From assembly GCF_011764445.1 (NCBI RefSeq), contig NZ_BLPG01000001.1, positions 2,728,001 to 2,792,000 of the forward strand: a stretch of DNA of 64,000 nt, given 5' to 3'. Below, piece after piece: positions 51,878-60,903 of this stretch (positions are counted from its first letter, which is position 1; each line of letters opens with the position of its first letter). The notes beneath the pieces are model-generated. The model had not been told where the DNA came from, searched no databases, and saw only the letters and a list, made by a program, of their open reading frames with translations. The position numbers and the translations under genes were made by a program. This stretch comes from Phytohabitans rumicis (GTDB lineage Bacteria > Actinomycetota > Actinomycetes > Mycobacteriales > Micromonosporaceae).

Positions 51878-53308
51878 ATGGCGGCACGCCGCCCCCGCAC
51901 CACCCCTGTGCCCTCTACGTTCACCGACCTTGGCGTGCCAACCGTGCTCGTCAGGGCGCTCGCGGCCGCCGGCATCAGCGCGCCGTTCCCGATCCAGACG
52001 GCGACGCTGCCCGACACCCTGGCCGGGCGCGACGTCCTCGGCCGCGGGCGCACCGGATCGGGTAAGACGTACGCGTTCGCCCTGCCCGTGCTGGCCCGGT
52101 TGGCGGCCAGCGGCACGCCGCGGCTCCCCGGCCGTCCGCGCGCGCTGATCCTCGCGCCCACCCGCGAGCTGGCCACTCAGATCGAGGCCACGATCGCCCC
52201 GCTGGCACAGGCCCTGTCGCTGCGCACGCTCACCGTTTTCGGCGGGGTGGGTGCGAACCCGCAGATCCGCGGCCTGCGCGCGGGCGTCGACATCCTGGTG
52301 GCCTGCCCGGGCCGGCTGGACGACCACGTCAGCGCGGGCCATGCCCGGCTGGACGCGGTGGAGGTCACGGTGCTGGACGAGGCCGACCACATGGCCGACC
52401 TCGGCTTCCTGCCGGTCGTACGGCGGCTGCTGGACCAGACCCCGAAGAACGGGCAGCGGCTGCTCTTCTCCGCGACGCTGGACGCGGGCGTGGACGTGCT
52501 GGTGCGCCGGTTCCTGACCGACCCCGTCACGCACAGCGTGGACTCGGCGCGGTCGCCGGTGGCCGCCATGGCCCACCACGTGTTGCACGTCAGCCGGGAC
52601 GACCGGCTCCCGGTCCTCATCGACCTCGCGGCCGCGCCGGGTCGCACTCTGGTGTTCGCCCGCACGAAGCGCGGCGCCCGGACGCTGACGCGGCGGCTCG
52701 TCGACGCCGGCGTGCCGGCCGTCGAGCTGCACGGCAACCTCGCGCAGGCGGCCCGTAGCCGCAACCTGGACGCCTTCTCCAGCGGCAACGTGACGACCCT
52801 GGTGGCGACGGACATCGCGGCGCGCGGCATCCACGTCGACGACGTCGCGCTGGTCATTCACGCCGACCCGCCGCAGGAGCACAAGGCGTACCTGCACCGG
52901 TCCGGCCGCACCGCCCGCGCCGGCGCGGCCGGGACCGTCGTCACGCTGATGACCGACGAGCAGGTCCAGAACGTTCGCGAGCTGACCCGGCTGGCCGGCA
53001 TCAAGCCGTCGACCACGCGGCTGCGCCCCGGCCACCCGCTCCTCACCGAGCTCGCTCCCGGGCCCCGCGCGTTCATCGCCGCCGCCGACCGTCCCGCCAC
53101 CGAGCCGGCCCGACGCACGGGCGACAGGACCGCCACCGAGCAGCCGCGGCGCACCGGCGGCCGGCGACGGGGCGGCCAGAGCGCGTCTGCCAAGCCGGGC
53201 GCCCGCACGGCCGCGGCACCGTCGACGACCGGGACCAAGGGCGCGGCGGCCTTCTCCGCGGGCATCCGGGTCGGTGGGCGCCGGCGCGGCGCCGCCAAGC
53301 CCCGGTAG
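51878..53308 (+). CDS. DEAD-box RNA helicase
   Basis: A 476-aa ATP-dependent RNA helicase. Q motif region FTDLGVPTVLVRALAAAGISAPFPIQ, Walker A GRGRTGSGKT (about 56-65), DEAD box VTVLDEADHMADLGF, SAT motif LLFSATLD, and the C-terminal motifs LVATDIAARGIHVDDV and HRSGRTARAG. It ends in an Arg/Gly/Ala-rich basic tail of about 75 residues likely to bind RNA. I chose the ATG at 51878 (CGGAG upstream); a longer frame from 51770 would overlap the preceding gene. Confidence 0.93.
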   Translation: MAARRPRTTPVPSTFTDLGVPTVLVRALAAAGISAPFPIQTATLPDTLAGRDVLGRGRTGSGKTYAFALPVLARLAASGTPRLPGRPRALILAPTRELATQIEATIAPLAQALSLRTLTVFGGVGANPQIRGLRAGVDILVACPGRLDDHVSAGHARLDAVEVTVLDEADHMADLGFLPVVRRLLDQTPKNGQRLLFSATLDAGVDVLVRRFLTDPVTHSVDSARSPVAAMAHHVLHVSRDDRLPVLIDLAAAPGRTLVFARTKRGARTLTRRLVDAGVPAVELHGNLAQAARSRNLDAFSSGNVTTLVATDIAARGIHVDDVALVIHADPPQEHKAYLHRSGRTARAGAAGTVVTLMTDEQVQNVRELTRLAGIKPSTTRLRPGHPLLTELAPGPRAFIAAADRPATEPARRTGDRTATEQPRRTGGRRRGGQSASAKPGARTAAAPSTTGTKGAAAFSAGIRVGGRRRGAAKPR

Positions 53309-53317
53309 TCCCGCCGA

Positions 53318-53772
53318 TCAAGGGCTGTCGTACGGCGTACGCAGGGTAAAGGCGTCCGGGCCGGGGCCGTTGGCGTCCAGCAGGGCCAGCCGCTCCCGAG
53401 CCTCCTGCAGGGTCGGGATCGTGCCGGCCGGGATCCACCACAGCACGAGGTGCGAGCCGAGCCCCGTGTGCGAGAACCACTCCCGCCGGCGGCGCAGCTG
53501 CTCGAGGTGGTCGGCGTCGCGGTAGGTGAAGTCGCGCAGGGCCTCCACCGACTCCCACACGGACATGTTGACCATCAGGTCCGGGCCGAACGGCCGCAGC
53601 GCCGTCGCGTCGTCCGAGCCCTCGCCGACCAGGCGCCACACGAAGCCGGGTGCGGCGTCGGCGAGGGCGTTGATCACCTCGAGTTCCTTGACGAAGCCGG
53701 CCATGGACGGGTCGTCGATCGGGGCGCGGGGGAGGCGACGTTGAGCTGCGCCAGATGAAACGAAGTCACCAC
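53318..53772 (-). CDS. DUF3291 domain protein (frameshifted)
   Basis: About 151 aa after repair. The start region at GTG 53772 reads VTSFHLAQLNVASP, the usual DUF3291 opening. After one extra base in the GGGGG at 53728-53732 (plus strand) it continues RAPIDDPSMAGFVKELEVIN, then PGFVWRLVGEG, VNMSVWESVEALRDFTYR and LVLWWIPAGTIPTLQEARERL. Its fold is related to antibiotic-biosynthesis-monooxygenase-like dimers; function unknown. It starts 4 nt after the upstream HTH gene. The stop codon lies within a lone GATCAAGGG unit (53316-53324) resembling the repeat family. Confidence 0.82.
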
Positions 53773-53776
53773 CGCA

Positions 53777-54409
53777 CTATAAACCATCAGAGTTGTTTTT
53801 AGAGAGCACGACGCAACACTGCCCCGGCGCCGGCGCGAGCCTGGCCTGCCAGCCCGGCACTTCCTCCAGCAGGCCCGACAGCAGCGCCAGGTTCATCCCG
53901 CAGACCAGCGGCGGAAACCCCTCCGCGAGTACGTGGAACGGGCAGTTGCGCAGCCGGATCGTGTCGCCTTCGACCACCGGCTCATAGCCGCGCGCCACGA
54001 TCTCCCCGACGAGGTCCGCACCGGACGCGGAACGGCCGTGGGCGCGCGCCACCTCGTACAGCGTCTCGTCGGCGCCGGCGCGCTCCACCGCCTCGGCCAG
54101 CAGCTCGGCCGCCGACCGGTACGCCCGCGGCGGCACGCTGACCGCTCGCTCGACGCCGGACCGCCGGTACAGCTTGGCCGGGCGGCCGGCACCCGGGCCG
54201 GAGCGGCCGGAGCGGCGGGCGTACGACGCCTCGAGCAGGCCGGCGTCCACGAGCTTGTCGAGGTGGAAGGCCGCCAGGGTGCGCCCGACGCCGAGCGCCG
54301 CGGCCACCTCGTCCCGCCCCACCGGCTCGGCGCCGGCGGCGGCGACCGCCTGGTACGCCGACCGCCGCACGGGGTCGGTCAGCAGCGAAAGCGACTCTAA
54401 ATCATCCAC
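53777..54409 (-). CDS. Cys-containing HTH regulator (ArsR/SufR-like)
   Basis: A 210-aa regulator. The winged-HTH is PVRRSAYQAVAAAG...VGRDEVAAALGVGRTLAAFHLDKLVDAGLLE (about 13-60). The C-terminal ligand domain has cysteines in RLRNCPFH, LVCGMN and GQCCVV, a spacing that recalls SufR-type Fe-S-sensing regulators. Cluster binding is inference. GTG 54409 lies 17 nt after the ftsK stop, so the two may be cotranscribed, with DUF3291 following. Confidence 0.85.
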   Translation of the reverse strand: MDDLESLSLLTDPVRRSAYQAVAAAGAEPVGRDEVAAALGVGRTLAAFHLDKLVDAGLLEASYARRSGRSGPGAGRPAKLYRRSGVERAVSVPPRAYRSAAELLAEAVERAGADETLYEVARAHGRSASGADLVGEIVARGYEPVVEGDTIRLRNCPFHVLAEGFPPLVCGMNLALLSGLLEEVPGWQARLAPAPGQCCVVLSKNNSDGL

Positions 54410-54426
54410 TCATTGACAATAGAGCC

Positions 54427-56862
54427 TCACTCGGGCCGGAGCTGCGCCAGCGCCTCTTCCAGCTCGTCCGGCTTGACCAGCACGTCGCGCGCCTTGGAAC
54501 CCTCGGACGGGCCGACGATGCCGCGGGTCTCCATCAGGTCCATCAGCCGGCCCGCCTTGGCGAAGCCGACCCGCAGCTTGCGCTGGAGCATCGACGTCGA
54601 CCCGAACTGCGACGTCACCACCAGCTCGATCGCCTGGATCAGCAGGTCGAGGTCGTCGCCGACCTCCTCGTCGATCTTCTTCTTCGGGTCCTGCACCGGG
54701 GTCAGCACGTCCGGCCGGAACTCCGGCTCGCGCTGCCCCTTGCAGTGCTTGACGATGTCGTTGATCTCGGTCTCGGCGACCCAGGCGCCCTGGATGCGGA
54801 TCGGCTTGGACGCGCCCATCGGCAGGAAGAGCCCGTCGCCGCGGCCGATCAGCTTTTCCGCGCCGGGCTGGTCGAGGATGACCCGCGAGTCGGCGAGCGA
54901 GGACGTCGCGAACGCCAGCCGGGACGGCACGTTCGCCTTGATCAGGCCGGTGACCACGTCGACCGAGGGGCGCTGGGTGGCCAGCACCAGGTGGATGCCG
55001 GCGGCCCGGGCCAGCTGGGTGATGCGGACCACCGAGTCCTCGACGTCGCGCGGCGCCACCATCATCAGGTCGGCCAGCTCGTCGACGACGACCAGCAGAT
55101 ACGGGTACGGGCGGATCTCCCGCTCACTGCCCGGGGGCGGCTTGATCTGGCCGGCCCGCACCTTGCGGTTGTAGTCGTCGATGTGCCGTACGCCGGCGGC
55201 GGCCAGGTCGTCGTACCGCATGTCCATCTCGCGCACGACCCAGTCGAGCGACTCGGCCGCCTTCTTCGGGTTGGTGATGATGGGCGTGACCAGGTGCGGG
55301 ATGCCCTCGTACGAGGTCATCTCCACCCGCTTCGGGTCGATCAGGACCAGCCGCACCTCGTCCGGGGTGGCCCGGGACAGGATCGACACCAGCAGCGAGT
55401 TGAGGCACGACGACTTGCCGGCACCGGTCGCGCCGGCGATGAGGATATGCGGCATCTTGGCCAGGTTGGCCACCACGTACCCGCCCTCGATGTCCTTGCC
55501 AAGGGCGACCAGCATCGGGTGGTGGTCGCTGGTGGCGGTGCGCGAGCGCAGCACGTCGCCGAGCGCCACGTCTTCCCGGTCGGAGTTCGGGATCTCCACG
55601 CCGACCGCGCTCTTGCCCGGGATCGGGCTCAGGATGCGTACGTCGGGGGACTTCACCGCGTACGCGATGTTGCGCGACAGCTGGGTGATCCGCTCGACCT
55701 TGACGCCGTGGCCGAGCTCCACCTCGTACCGGGTGACCGTGGGCCCGCGGGTGAACCCGGTGACCGCGGCGTCCACGTCGAACTGCTCGAATACGCCCTG
55801 GAGGGCGGCGATGACCTCGTCGTTGGCCTTGCTGCGGGTCTTAGCGGCGACGCCCTGCTTGAGCAGGTTGGGCGGGGGCAACTTGTAGTCGCCGGCCATG
55901 CCGGTGATGGCCAGCTGCTCGGCCCGGGTGGGCGGCGGCGAGTGCTCCGGCGGCTCGACGACCTTGCGGGCGGCCGGCACCGCGGCGGGCGGCTTGCGCG
56001 GCAGCACGACGGTGTCGTGGACGACTTCGTCCTCGTCCGCTTCCTCCGCGGCGAGGCTGGCCTGACGCCGGCGCGAGGGCCGACGCCGGGCAGGAAGCGG
56101 CTCTTCTTCGTCGAGATCCTCTTCCGGTTCGGACGACGGCAGCGGCCGGCCCAGCACCGACGCCACCAGCAGCCCCAGCCGCTCGGGCACCTTGTTGATC
56201 GGTGTGGCGGTGATCACCAGCAGGCCGAAGAGCAGCAGCAGGATCAGCAGCGGGACCGCCACCCACTCGGTGACCGCCCGCGCCAGCAGCTCGCCGAGGC
56301 CGGCACCGATGAGGCCGCCCGCGTAGTCGCGCTGCGCGTTGGTGGTCGGGTCCTGGGCGAGGTGCAGCAGGCCGGCCGCGGAGACGATGAGCGCGAACCA
56401 GCCGACCACGCCCCGGCCCCGGGTCGCCGGGTCGCCGGGCTCGCGCATCAGGCGTATCGCGTACACGAGCAGCAGCAGCGGGAGCGCGGCGGAGATCGCG
56501 CCGAAGAACAGCCGTACCGTGTCGGCCACCCGCTCGCCGACCGGCCCGCCGGCGGAGAACCAGACCGCGACGCCGGTGAGGATCGCGATGCCCAGCATCA
56601 GCAGGCCGGCGCCGTCGCGCCGGTGTTCCGGGTCGAGGTCGCGGGCGGTGGCGGCCTGCCGGCCGACGCCCCGCACCACCCAGCCGATGCTGTGGGCGAC
56701 ACCCATCCAGACCGCGCCGACGGCGCGTCCGGCAAGGACGGCGAGGCCGGCTCCGTTGGAACGTCGAGCGCGGGAACGGGCCGTCTGGCGGGCACGGGCG
56801 CTCGCGGCCCGCGTCGTCGTCGCGCCGCGCCGCCGGCTCGCCTGAGTGGTACGGCCCGCCAT
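54427..56862 (-). CDS. ftsK: FtsK/SpoIIIE DNA translocase
   Basis: An 811-aa septum-located motor that pumps chromosomal DNA during division or sporulation. The basic N terminus is followed by four hydrophobic segments (about 62-225) and an acidic/Arg linker. The motor has GVEIPNSDREDVALGDVLR, Walker A ILIAGATGAGKSSCLNSLL (about 475-490), Walker B YLLVVVDELADLMM and RIQGAWVAETEINDIV. The gamma winged helix is VTSQFGSTSMLQRKLRVGFAKAGRLMD. It lies in the usual actinobacterial ftsK-pgsA-clgR neighbourhood, though not adjacent to rimO here. Confidence 0.95.
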   Translation of the reverse strand: MAGRTTQASRRRGATTTRAASARARQTARSRARRSNGAGLAVLAGRAVGAVWMGVAHSIGWVVRGVGRQAATARDLDPEHRRDGAGLLMLGIAILTGVAVWFSAGGPVGERVADTVRLFFGAISAALPLLLLVYAIRLMREPGDPATRGRGVVGWFALIVSAAGLLHLAQDPTTNAQRDYAGGLIGAGLGELLARAVTEWVAVPLLILLLLFGLLVITATPINKVPERLGLLVASVLGRPLPSSEPEEDLDEEEPLPARRRPSRRRQASLAAEEADEDEVVHDTVVLPRKPPAAVPAARKVVEPPEHSPPPTRAEQLAITGMAGDYKLPPPNLLKQGVAAKTRSKANDEVIAALQGVFEQFDVDAAVTGFTRGPTVTRYEVELGHGVKVERITQLSRNIAYAVKSPDVRILSPIPGKSAVGVEIPNSDREDVALGDVLRSRTATSDHHPMLVALGKDIEGGYVVANLAKMPHILIAGATGAGKSSCLNSLLVSILSRATPDEVRLVLIDPKRVEMTSYEGIPHLVTPIITNPKKAAESLDWVVREMDMRYDDLAAAGVRHIDDYNRKVRAGQIKPPPGSEREIRPYPYLLVVVDELADLMMVAPRDVEDSVVRITQLARAAGIHLVLATQRPSVDVVTGLIKANVPSRLAFATSSLADSRVILDQPGAEKLIGRGDGLFLPMGASKPIRIQGAWVAETEINDIVKHCKGQREPEFRPDVLTPVQDPKKKIDEEVGDDLDLLIQAIELVVTSQFGSTSMLQRKLRVGFAKAGRLMDLMETRGIVGPSEGSKARDVLVKPDELEEALAQLRPE

Positions 56863-57016
56863 AGGATCACACGGTAGCGTCGAGGATCGGCGAATCCTCG
56901 CTTTTGGCAGCGTGTCTGGGGTCTTAACCGACAGTTGGCGTGGCCGTCGTATCGTGCCCCGCGTACTTGACGTAACCCGGTCTCAAGGGCACCAAGAACC
57001 GAAGGGAATTTCTCGC

Positions 57017-57451
57017 ATGCCATCCGACGGCGAGGTGCAGACCCTCGCGCCGCTGACGAACGAGCTGATCGCGGCCGTGCTCAGCGCCCGTGGATACAAC
57101 TTCGGCACCGACGACGATGGCGACATCGGCGGGATGTGGGACGACAACCTCATCTACTTCTTCCGGCGCGGCTCGAAGGGCGAGATGCTCCAGGTCCGCA
57201 CGCTCGCCGCGACGGAGTTCACGGTCGACGACGTGCCGCGGCTGTACGCGTTCTGCAACGAGTGGAACCACGATCGGCTGTGGCCCAAGGCGTTCGTGCA
57301 CGTCAACGACGACGGCACGGTCCGGGTCTTCGGCGAGGTCACCACCGACCTGGAGCGCGGCGTGTCGCAGGGCCAGCTCGACCAGCTCCTCGGCTGTGGC
57401 ATCTCCACCGGCTGCCAGCTCGCCGAGGCCGCGGCGGGGCTCAAGGCGTGA
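57017..57451 (+). CDS. YbjN-domain protein (first)
   Basis: A 144-aa YbjN-like protein, a fold related to secretion chaperones. It has LIAAVLSARGYNFGTDDDGDIGG, FFRRGSKGEMLQVRTLA, YAFCNEWNHDRLWPKAFVHV and VTTDLERGVSQGQLDQLL. ATG 57017 follows GAAGGGA. The stop overlaps the HSP90 gene start (GTGA). It shares its core with the C-terminal domain of the gene at 59225, so two YbjN proteins bracket one HSP90. Function unknown; client delivery or adaptor is a plausible guess. Confidence 0.88.
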   Translation: MPSDGEVQTLAPLTNELIAAVLSARGYNFGTDDDGDIGGMWDDNLIYFFRRGSKGEMLQVRTLAATEFTVDDVPRLYAFCNEWNHDRLWPKAFVHVNDDGTVRVFGEVTTDLERGVSQGQLDQLLGCGISTGCQLAEAAAGLKA

Positions 57452-59214
57452 TCGAGCACCGGTTCCAGGTCGACCTGCGCGGCGTCGTCGACCTGCTCAG
57501 CCACCATCTGTACGCGAGCCCGCGGGTCTACGTACGCGAGCTGTTGCAGAACGCCACCGACGCGATCACCGCACGGCGCGCCGCGGAGGAAGACCCGCCC
57601 GCGGGCCGCGTGGTCATCGAACCGCTGCCCGACGGCGCGCTGCGGGTCACCGACAACGGGATCGGCCTGACCGAGGAGGAGGTGCACACGTTCCTCGCCA
57701 GCGTCGGGCGCACGTCCAAGCGCGACGACCTGGGCTTCGCCCGGCAGGACTACCTCGGCCAGTTCGGCATCGGGCTGCTGTCCTGCTTCATGGTCGCGGA
57801 CGCCATCGAGGTCGAGTCCCGTTCCGCCAAGGGTGGGTCCGGGGTGAGCTGGACCGGGTACGCGGACGGCCGTTATACGGTGGGCACGGCGGACGCCGCG
57901 GACGTCGGCACGACCGTTACCCTGCGCCCGCGCGCCGGCGTCGAGCACTGGCTCACTCCCGAGGCCGTGCGCGATCTCGCGTCGTCGTACGCGCATCTGC
58001 TGGACGTCGAGGTGACGGTGAGTGGCCAGCGGATCACGGAGCCGCAGGCTCCGTGGGAGGTCGCGCACGACGATCCGGAGGTACGGCGGGCCGCGCTCCT
58101 CGACTACGGCGCGCGCGTGCTCGGCAGCCGCCCGATGGAGGTCATCGACCTGAACGTGCCCGAGGCGGGGCTGCGTGGCCTCGGCTTCGTGCTGGCCTCG
58201 CCCGCGGCGGTGGGCCAGGGCGGGCACCGGGTCTACCTGAAGCGGATGCTGCTCAGCGAGGACGCCAGCAAGCTGGTGCCGGAGTGGGCGTTCTTCGTCC
58301 GGTGCGTGGTCGACACGAGCATGCTGCGGCCGACCGCGAGCCGCGAGGCGCTGTACGAGGACGACCTGCTCTCCACGGTGCGCGAGGGGCTCGGCGAGCA
58401 GATCCGCAACTGGCTGCTGGACCTGTCGGTCAACCACCCCGAGCGGCTGGCCGCGTTCCTGCGCGTGCACCACCTCGGCGTCAAGGCCCTGGCGGTCCGC
58501 GACGACGAGATGCTGCGCCTGGTCGACGCGTGGCTGCCGTTCGAGACGAGCCGGGGCACGATGGCGCTGCGGACGTTCCGCCGCGGCATGTCGATGATCC
58601 GGTACGTCGAGACGGTCGACGAGTTCCGCTCGCTGGCCGCGATCGCCAGCGCGGCCGGTACCCCGGTCGTCAACGCCGGGTACGCCTACGACACCGAGAT
58701 CCTCGAACGGCTGTCCAGGGTGGACCCCGACGCGCGGGTGCGCCGGCTCGACCCGGGTGAGCTGGCCGCGAAGCTCGACCCGCTCCCGCCCGGCCAGGAG
58801 GAGGCGGTCGCGCCGTTCCTGGAGACCGCCCGCGCCGTGCTGCGCGAGCTGGACTGCGTGCCGCTGATCCGCCAGTTCGACCCGGTGAGCATGCCGGCCC
58901 TGTACGTGATCAGCCAGAAGGCCCGCACCCAGGACACCGTGCGACGCAGCATCGAGGCGGTCGACGACCTGTGGTCCGACGTGCTGTCCGCGTTCGACGA
59001 CGTGACCGTGGAGCACCGGCCGGAGCTGGTCTTCAACTGGCGGCACCCGCTCATCCGCAAGCTCACGTCGTACCCGCCCGGGCCGGCGCTGCGGCACGCC
59101 GTGGAGGCGCTGTACGGCCAGGCCCTGCTCGCCGGGCACCATCCCTTGCGCGCGGTGGACACCGCCGCGCTGAACCGATCCTTCCTCGCACTGCTAGACC
59201 GAGCCTTCCCCTGA
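57448..59214 (+). CDS. HSP90-family chaperone
   Basis: A 588-aa HtpG-related protein. The GHKL ATPase N domain has ELLQNATDAI (Glu31, Asn35, Asp38), RVTDNGIGLTEEEV (about 67-80) and DYLGQFGIGLLSCFMV (about 101-116). The middle domain includes SMLRPTASREALYEDD with a candidate catalytic Arg. It is shorter than E. coli HtpG (624 aa) and its C-terminal dimerisation region is diverged. GTG 57448 overlaps the upstream YbjN stop. Middle member of a YbjN-HSP90-YbjN operon. Confidence 0.92.
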   Translation: MIEHRFQVDLRGVVDLLSHHLYASPRVYVRELLQNATDAITARRAAEEDPPAGRVVIEPLPDGALRVTDNGIGLTEEEVHTFLASVGRTSKRDDLGFARQDYLGQFGIGLLSCFMVADAIEVESRSAKGGSGVSWTGYADGRYTVGTADAADVGTTVTLRPRAGVEHWLTPEAVRDLASSYAHLLDVEVTVSGQRITEPQAPWEVAHDDPEVRRAALLDYGARVLGSRPMEVIDLNVPEAGLRGLGFVLASPAAVGQGGHRVYLKRMLLSEDASKLVPEWAFFVRCVVDTSMLRPTASREALYEDDLLSTVREGLGEQIRNWLLDLSVNHPERLAAFLRVHHLGVKALAVRDDEMLRLVDAWLPFETSRGTMALRTFRRGMSMIRYVETVDEFRSLAAIASAAGTPVVNAGYAYDTEILERLSRVDPDARVRRLDPGELAAKLDPLPPGQEEAVAPFLETARAVLRELDCVPLIRQFDPVSMPALYVISQKARTQDTVRRSIEAVDDLWSDVLSAFDDVTVEHRPELVFNWRHPLIRKLTSYPPGPALRHAVEALYGQALLAGHHPLRAVDTAALNRSFLALLDRAFP

Positions 59215-59224
59215 CGGAGAACTC

Positions 59225-60793
59225 ATGACCAGCCTGCCCGACCTGCGGGACGCCCTCGACGAGGCCGAAGACATGCCGGACGGCGACGGCAAGATCGCCG
59301 AGCTGGAGCGCATCACCGCGCACGCCGACGCCGCGGGCGACACCCGGCTCGCGTACGACGCCCGGATCCAGCTGATCGACGCGTACAACAACCACACCGA
59401 ACGGTGGCGGATGCTGCCCGCGTTCGGCTGGTGCCTGGCCACGTTCGACCGCGATCCGTCCATGTTCGACGACTGGGACGCCGAGCAGCTGCGCTGGTAC
59501 CACAAGTGGGCGGTCGCGACGCTGCGCAGCACGCCCCGGGTGGGCCTGGCGCAGACGGTGGCCGCGCTCGACGACATGGAGCGGCGCTTCCGGGCCGGCG
59601 GCCACAGCATGCAGACCATCTACAACCTCCGCTGCAAGATCGCCGACCACGTCGGCGACCAGGCGGAGGCCCGCCGGTGGTTCGACCAGTGGCGTACGGC
59701 CGAGCGCGACGAGAACAGCGACTGCGCCGGCTGCGACCCGTCCCGGCAGGCGGAGATGCTCGCCGGATGGGGCGAATGGGAAGAGTCGCTCAAGACCGTC
59801 GAGCCGGTGCTGAGCGGTGTGCTCGGGTGCGCCGAGCAGCCCGAGAAGGCGCTCGTCTCGGTGCTCATGCCGTACCTGCGGCTGGGCCGCTACGACGACG
59901 CCGCCCGCGCGCACGTGCGGGCGTACCGGCGGCACAAGCACGAGCGGGACGCGTTCCCCTACCTGGCCGAGCACATCCGGTTCTGCGCGCTGACCGGCCA
60001 CGTGGACCGCGGCCTCGACATCCTCGCCGAGCACCTGAGCTGGCTGGACCGGCCGTTCGACGAGTCGTCCGCGATGGAGTTCGCGGCGTCCGGCGTGCTG
60101 GTCTGCCGGCTGGCCGGCGACTCCGACCGGGTCATCCACCGGCCGTCGTTCGAGAGCCGCCCCGAGGCCGACCTGACCCTGGCGCAGCTCGGCAACGACC
60201 TCGCCGCCACGGCGCGCCAGATCGCGAGCCAGTTCGACGCCCGCAACGGCACCGACCACCAGTCCCGCCGGATCGCGCTCTGGATGTCGGCCGAGCCCAT
60301 CACCGACGGGATCGAGTTGCCGCCGGACCGGCCCACCTCGACGTGGGACCCGGAGGTCGGGCTGCCGCCGGAGGGCCGGGACGAGGTGGTCGAGCCGCTG
60401 AACGTGCAGGCCATCACCGCGATCCTGGACGACCGCGAGGACCGGTACTTCGTGGACGAGGACGGCTCGATCGGCGGTCAGTGGGGCAAGGGCTCGTTCA
60501 CGTTCGACCGGATGGGCGAGCGCGGCGAGATCCTGCACGTACGGGTGATCGCCCAGCGCCGGCTCCCCGCCGACCGGCTCATGGAGGCGTACGCGTTCTG
60601 CAACGCCTGGAACCACGACAAGCTGCTGCCGAAGGCGTACGTGCACGACACCGGGGAGGGTGAGCTGATCCTGGCCGGCGACATCACCACCGACCTGGAG
60701 TACGGCGTGGCCGCGCCCCAACTGGCGGTCCTCCTGCACGCCGCGATCGTGACCGGCGCCCAGTTCGCAGACGAGGTCATGCAGCTCCCTTAG
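59225..60793 (+). CDS. TPR-like/YbjN-domain protein (second)
   Basis: A 522-aa protein. Residues 1-350 are helical and TPR-like (RIQLIDAYNNHTERWRMLPAF; LAGWGEWEESLKTVEPVL; YLRLGRYDDAARAHVRAYRR; SCAGCDP-like NSDCAGCDPSRQ). Residues about 385-522 are a YbjN domain with ITAILDDREDRYFVDEDGSIGG, YAFCNAWNHDKLLPKAYVHD and ITTDLEYGVAAPQLAVLL, paralogous to the gene at 57017. It starts 10 nt after the HSP90 gene. TPR repeats commonly bind HSP90 tails, so an HSP90 co-chaperone role is plausible but unproven. Confidence 0.87.
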   Translation: MTSLPDLRDALDEAEDMPDGDGKIAELERITAHADAAGDTRLAYDARIQLIDAYNNHTERWRMLPAFGWCLATFDRDPSMFDDWDAEQLRWYHKWAVATLRSTPRVGLAQTVAALDDMERRFRAGGHSMQTIYNLRCKIADHVGDQAEARRWFDQWRTAERDENSDCAGCDPSRQAEMLAGWGEWEESLKTVEPVLSGVLGCAEQPEKALVSVLMPYLRLGRYDDAARAHVRAYRRHKHERDAFPYLAEHIRFCALTGHVDRGLDILAEHLSWLDRPFDESSAMEFAASGVLVCRLAGDSDRVIHRPSFESRPEADLTLAQLGNDLAATARQIASQFDARNGTDHQSRRIALWMSAEPITDGIELPPDRPTSTWDPEVGLPPEGRDEVVEPLNVQAITAILDDREDRYFVDEDGSIGGQWGKGSFTFDRMGERGEILHVRVIAQRRLPADRLMEAYAFCNAWNHDKLLPKAYVHDTGEGELILAGDITTDLEYGVAAPQLAVLLHAAIVTGAQFADEVMQLP

Positions 60794-60822
60794 CTTGCGC
60801 GGGCCGCAGGCCCTTCTTGCGG

Positions 60823-60903
60823 GTCGATCAAGGGCAAACGGTCGTGGTTTGATCTCTAATCCGCGACCGTTTGCCCTTGATCGGCGTGGAAATCCTTGAT
60901 CCG
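60823..60903. repeat. 57-nt palindromic element (copy 6) overlapping a gene 3' end
   Basis: Core at 60826-60882 with a 19-nt perfect stem (GATCAAGGGCAAACGGTCG and complement), then one CCTTGATCCGCG unit. It lies 33 nt after the YbjN stop. On the minus strand it supplies the last ~15 codons and the stop codon of the DUF2784 gene. Confidence 0.88.

Noticed and set aside
54745-56877. 710-aa open frame antisense to ftsK
   Set aside because: It mirrors the ftsK reading frame, and its composition (Asp/His/Arg/Val-rich) is that of a complementary-strand shadow.
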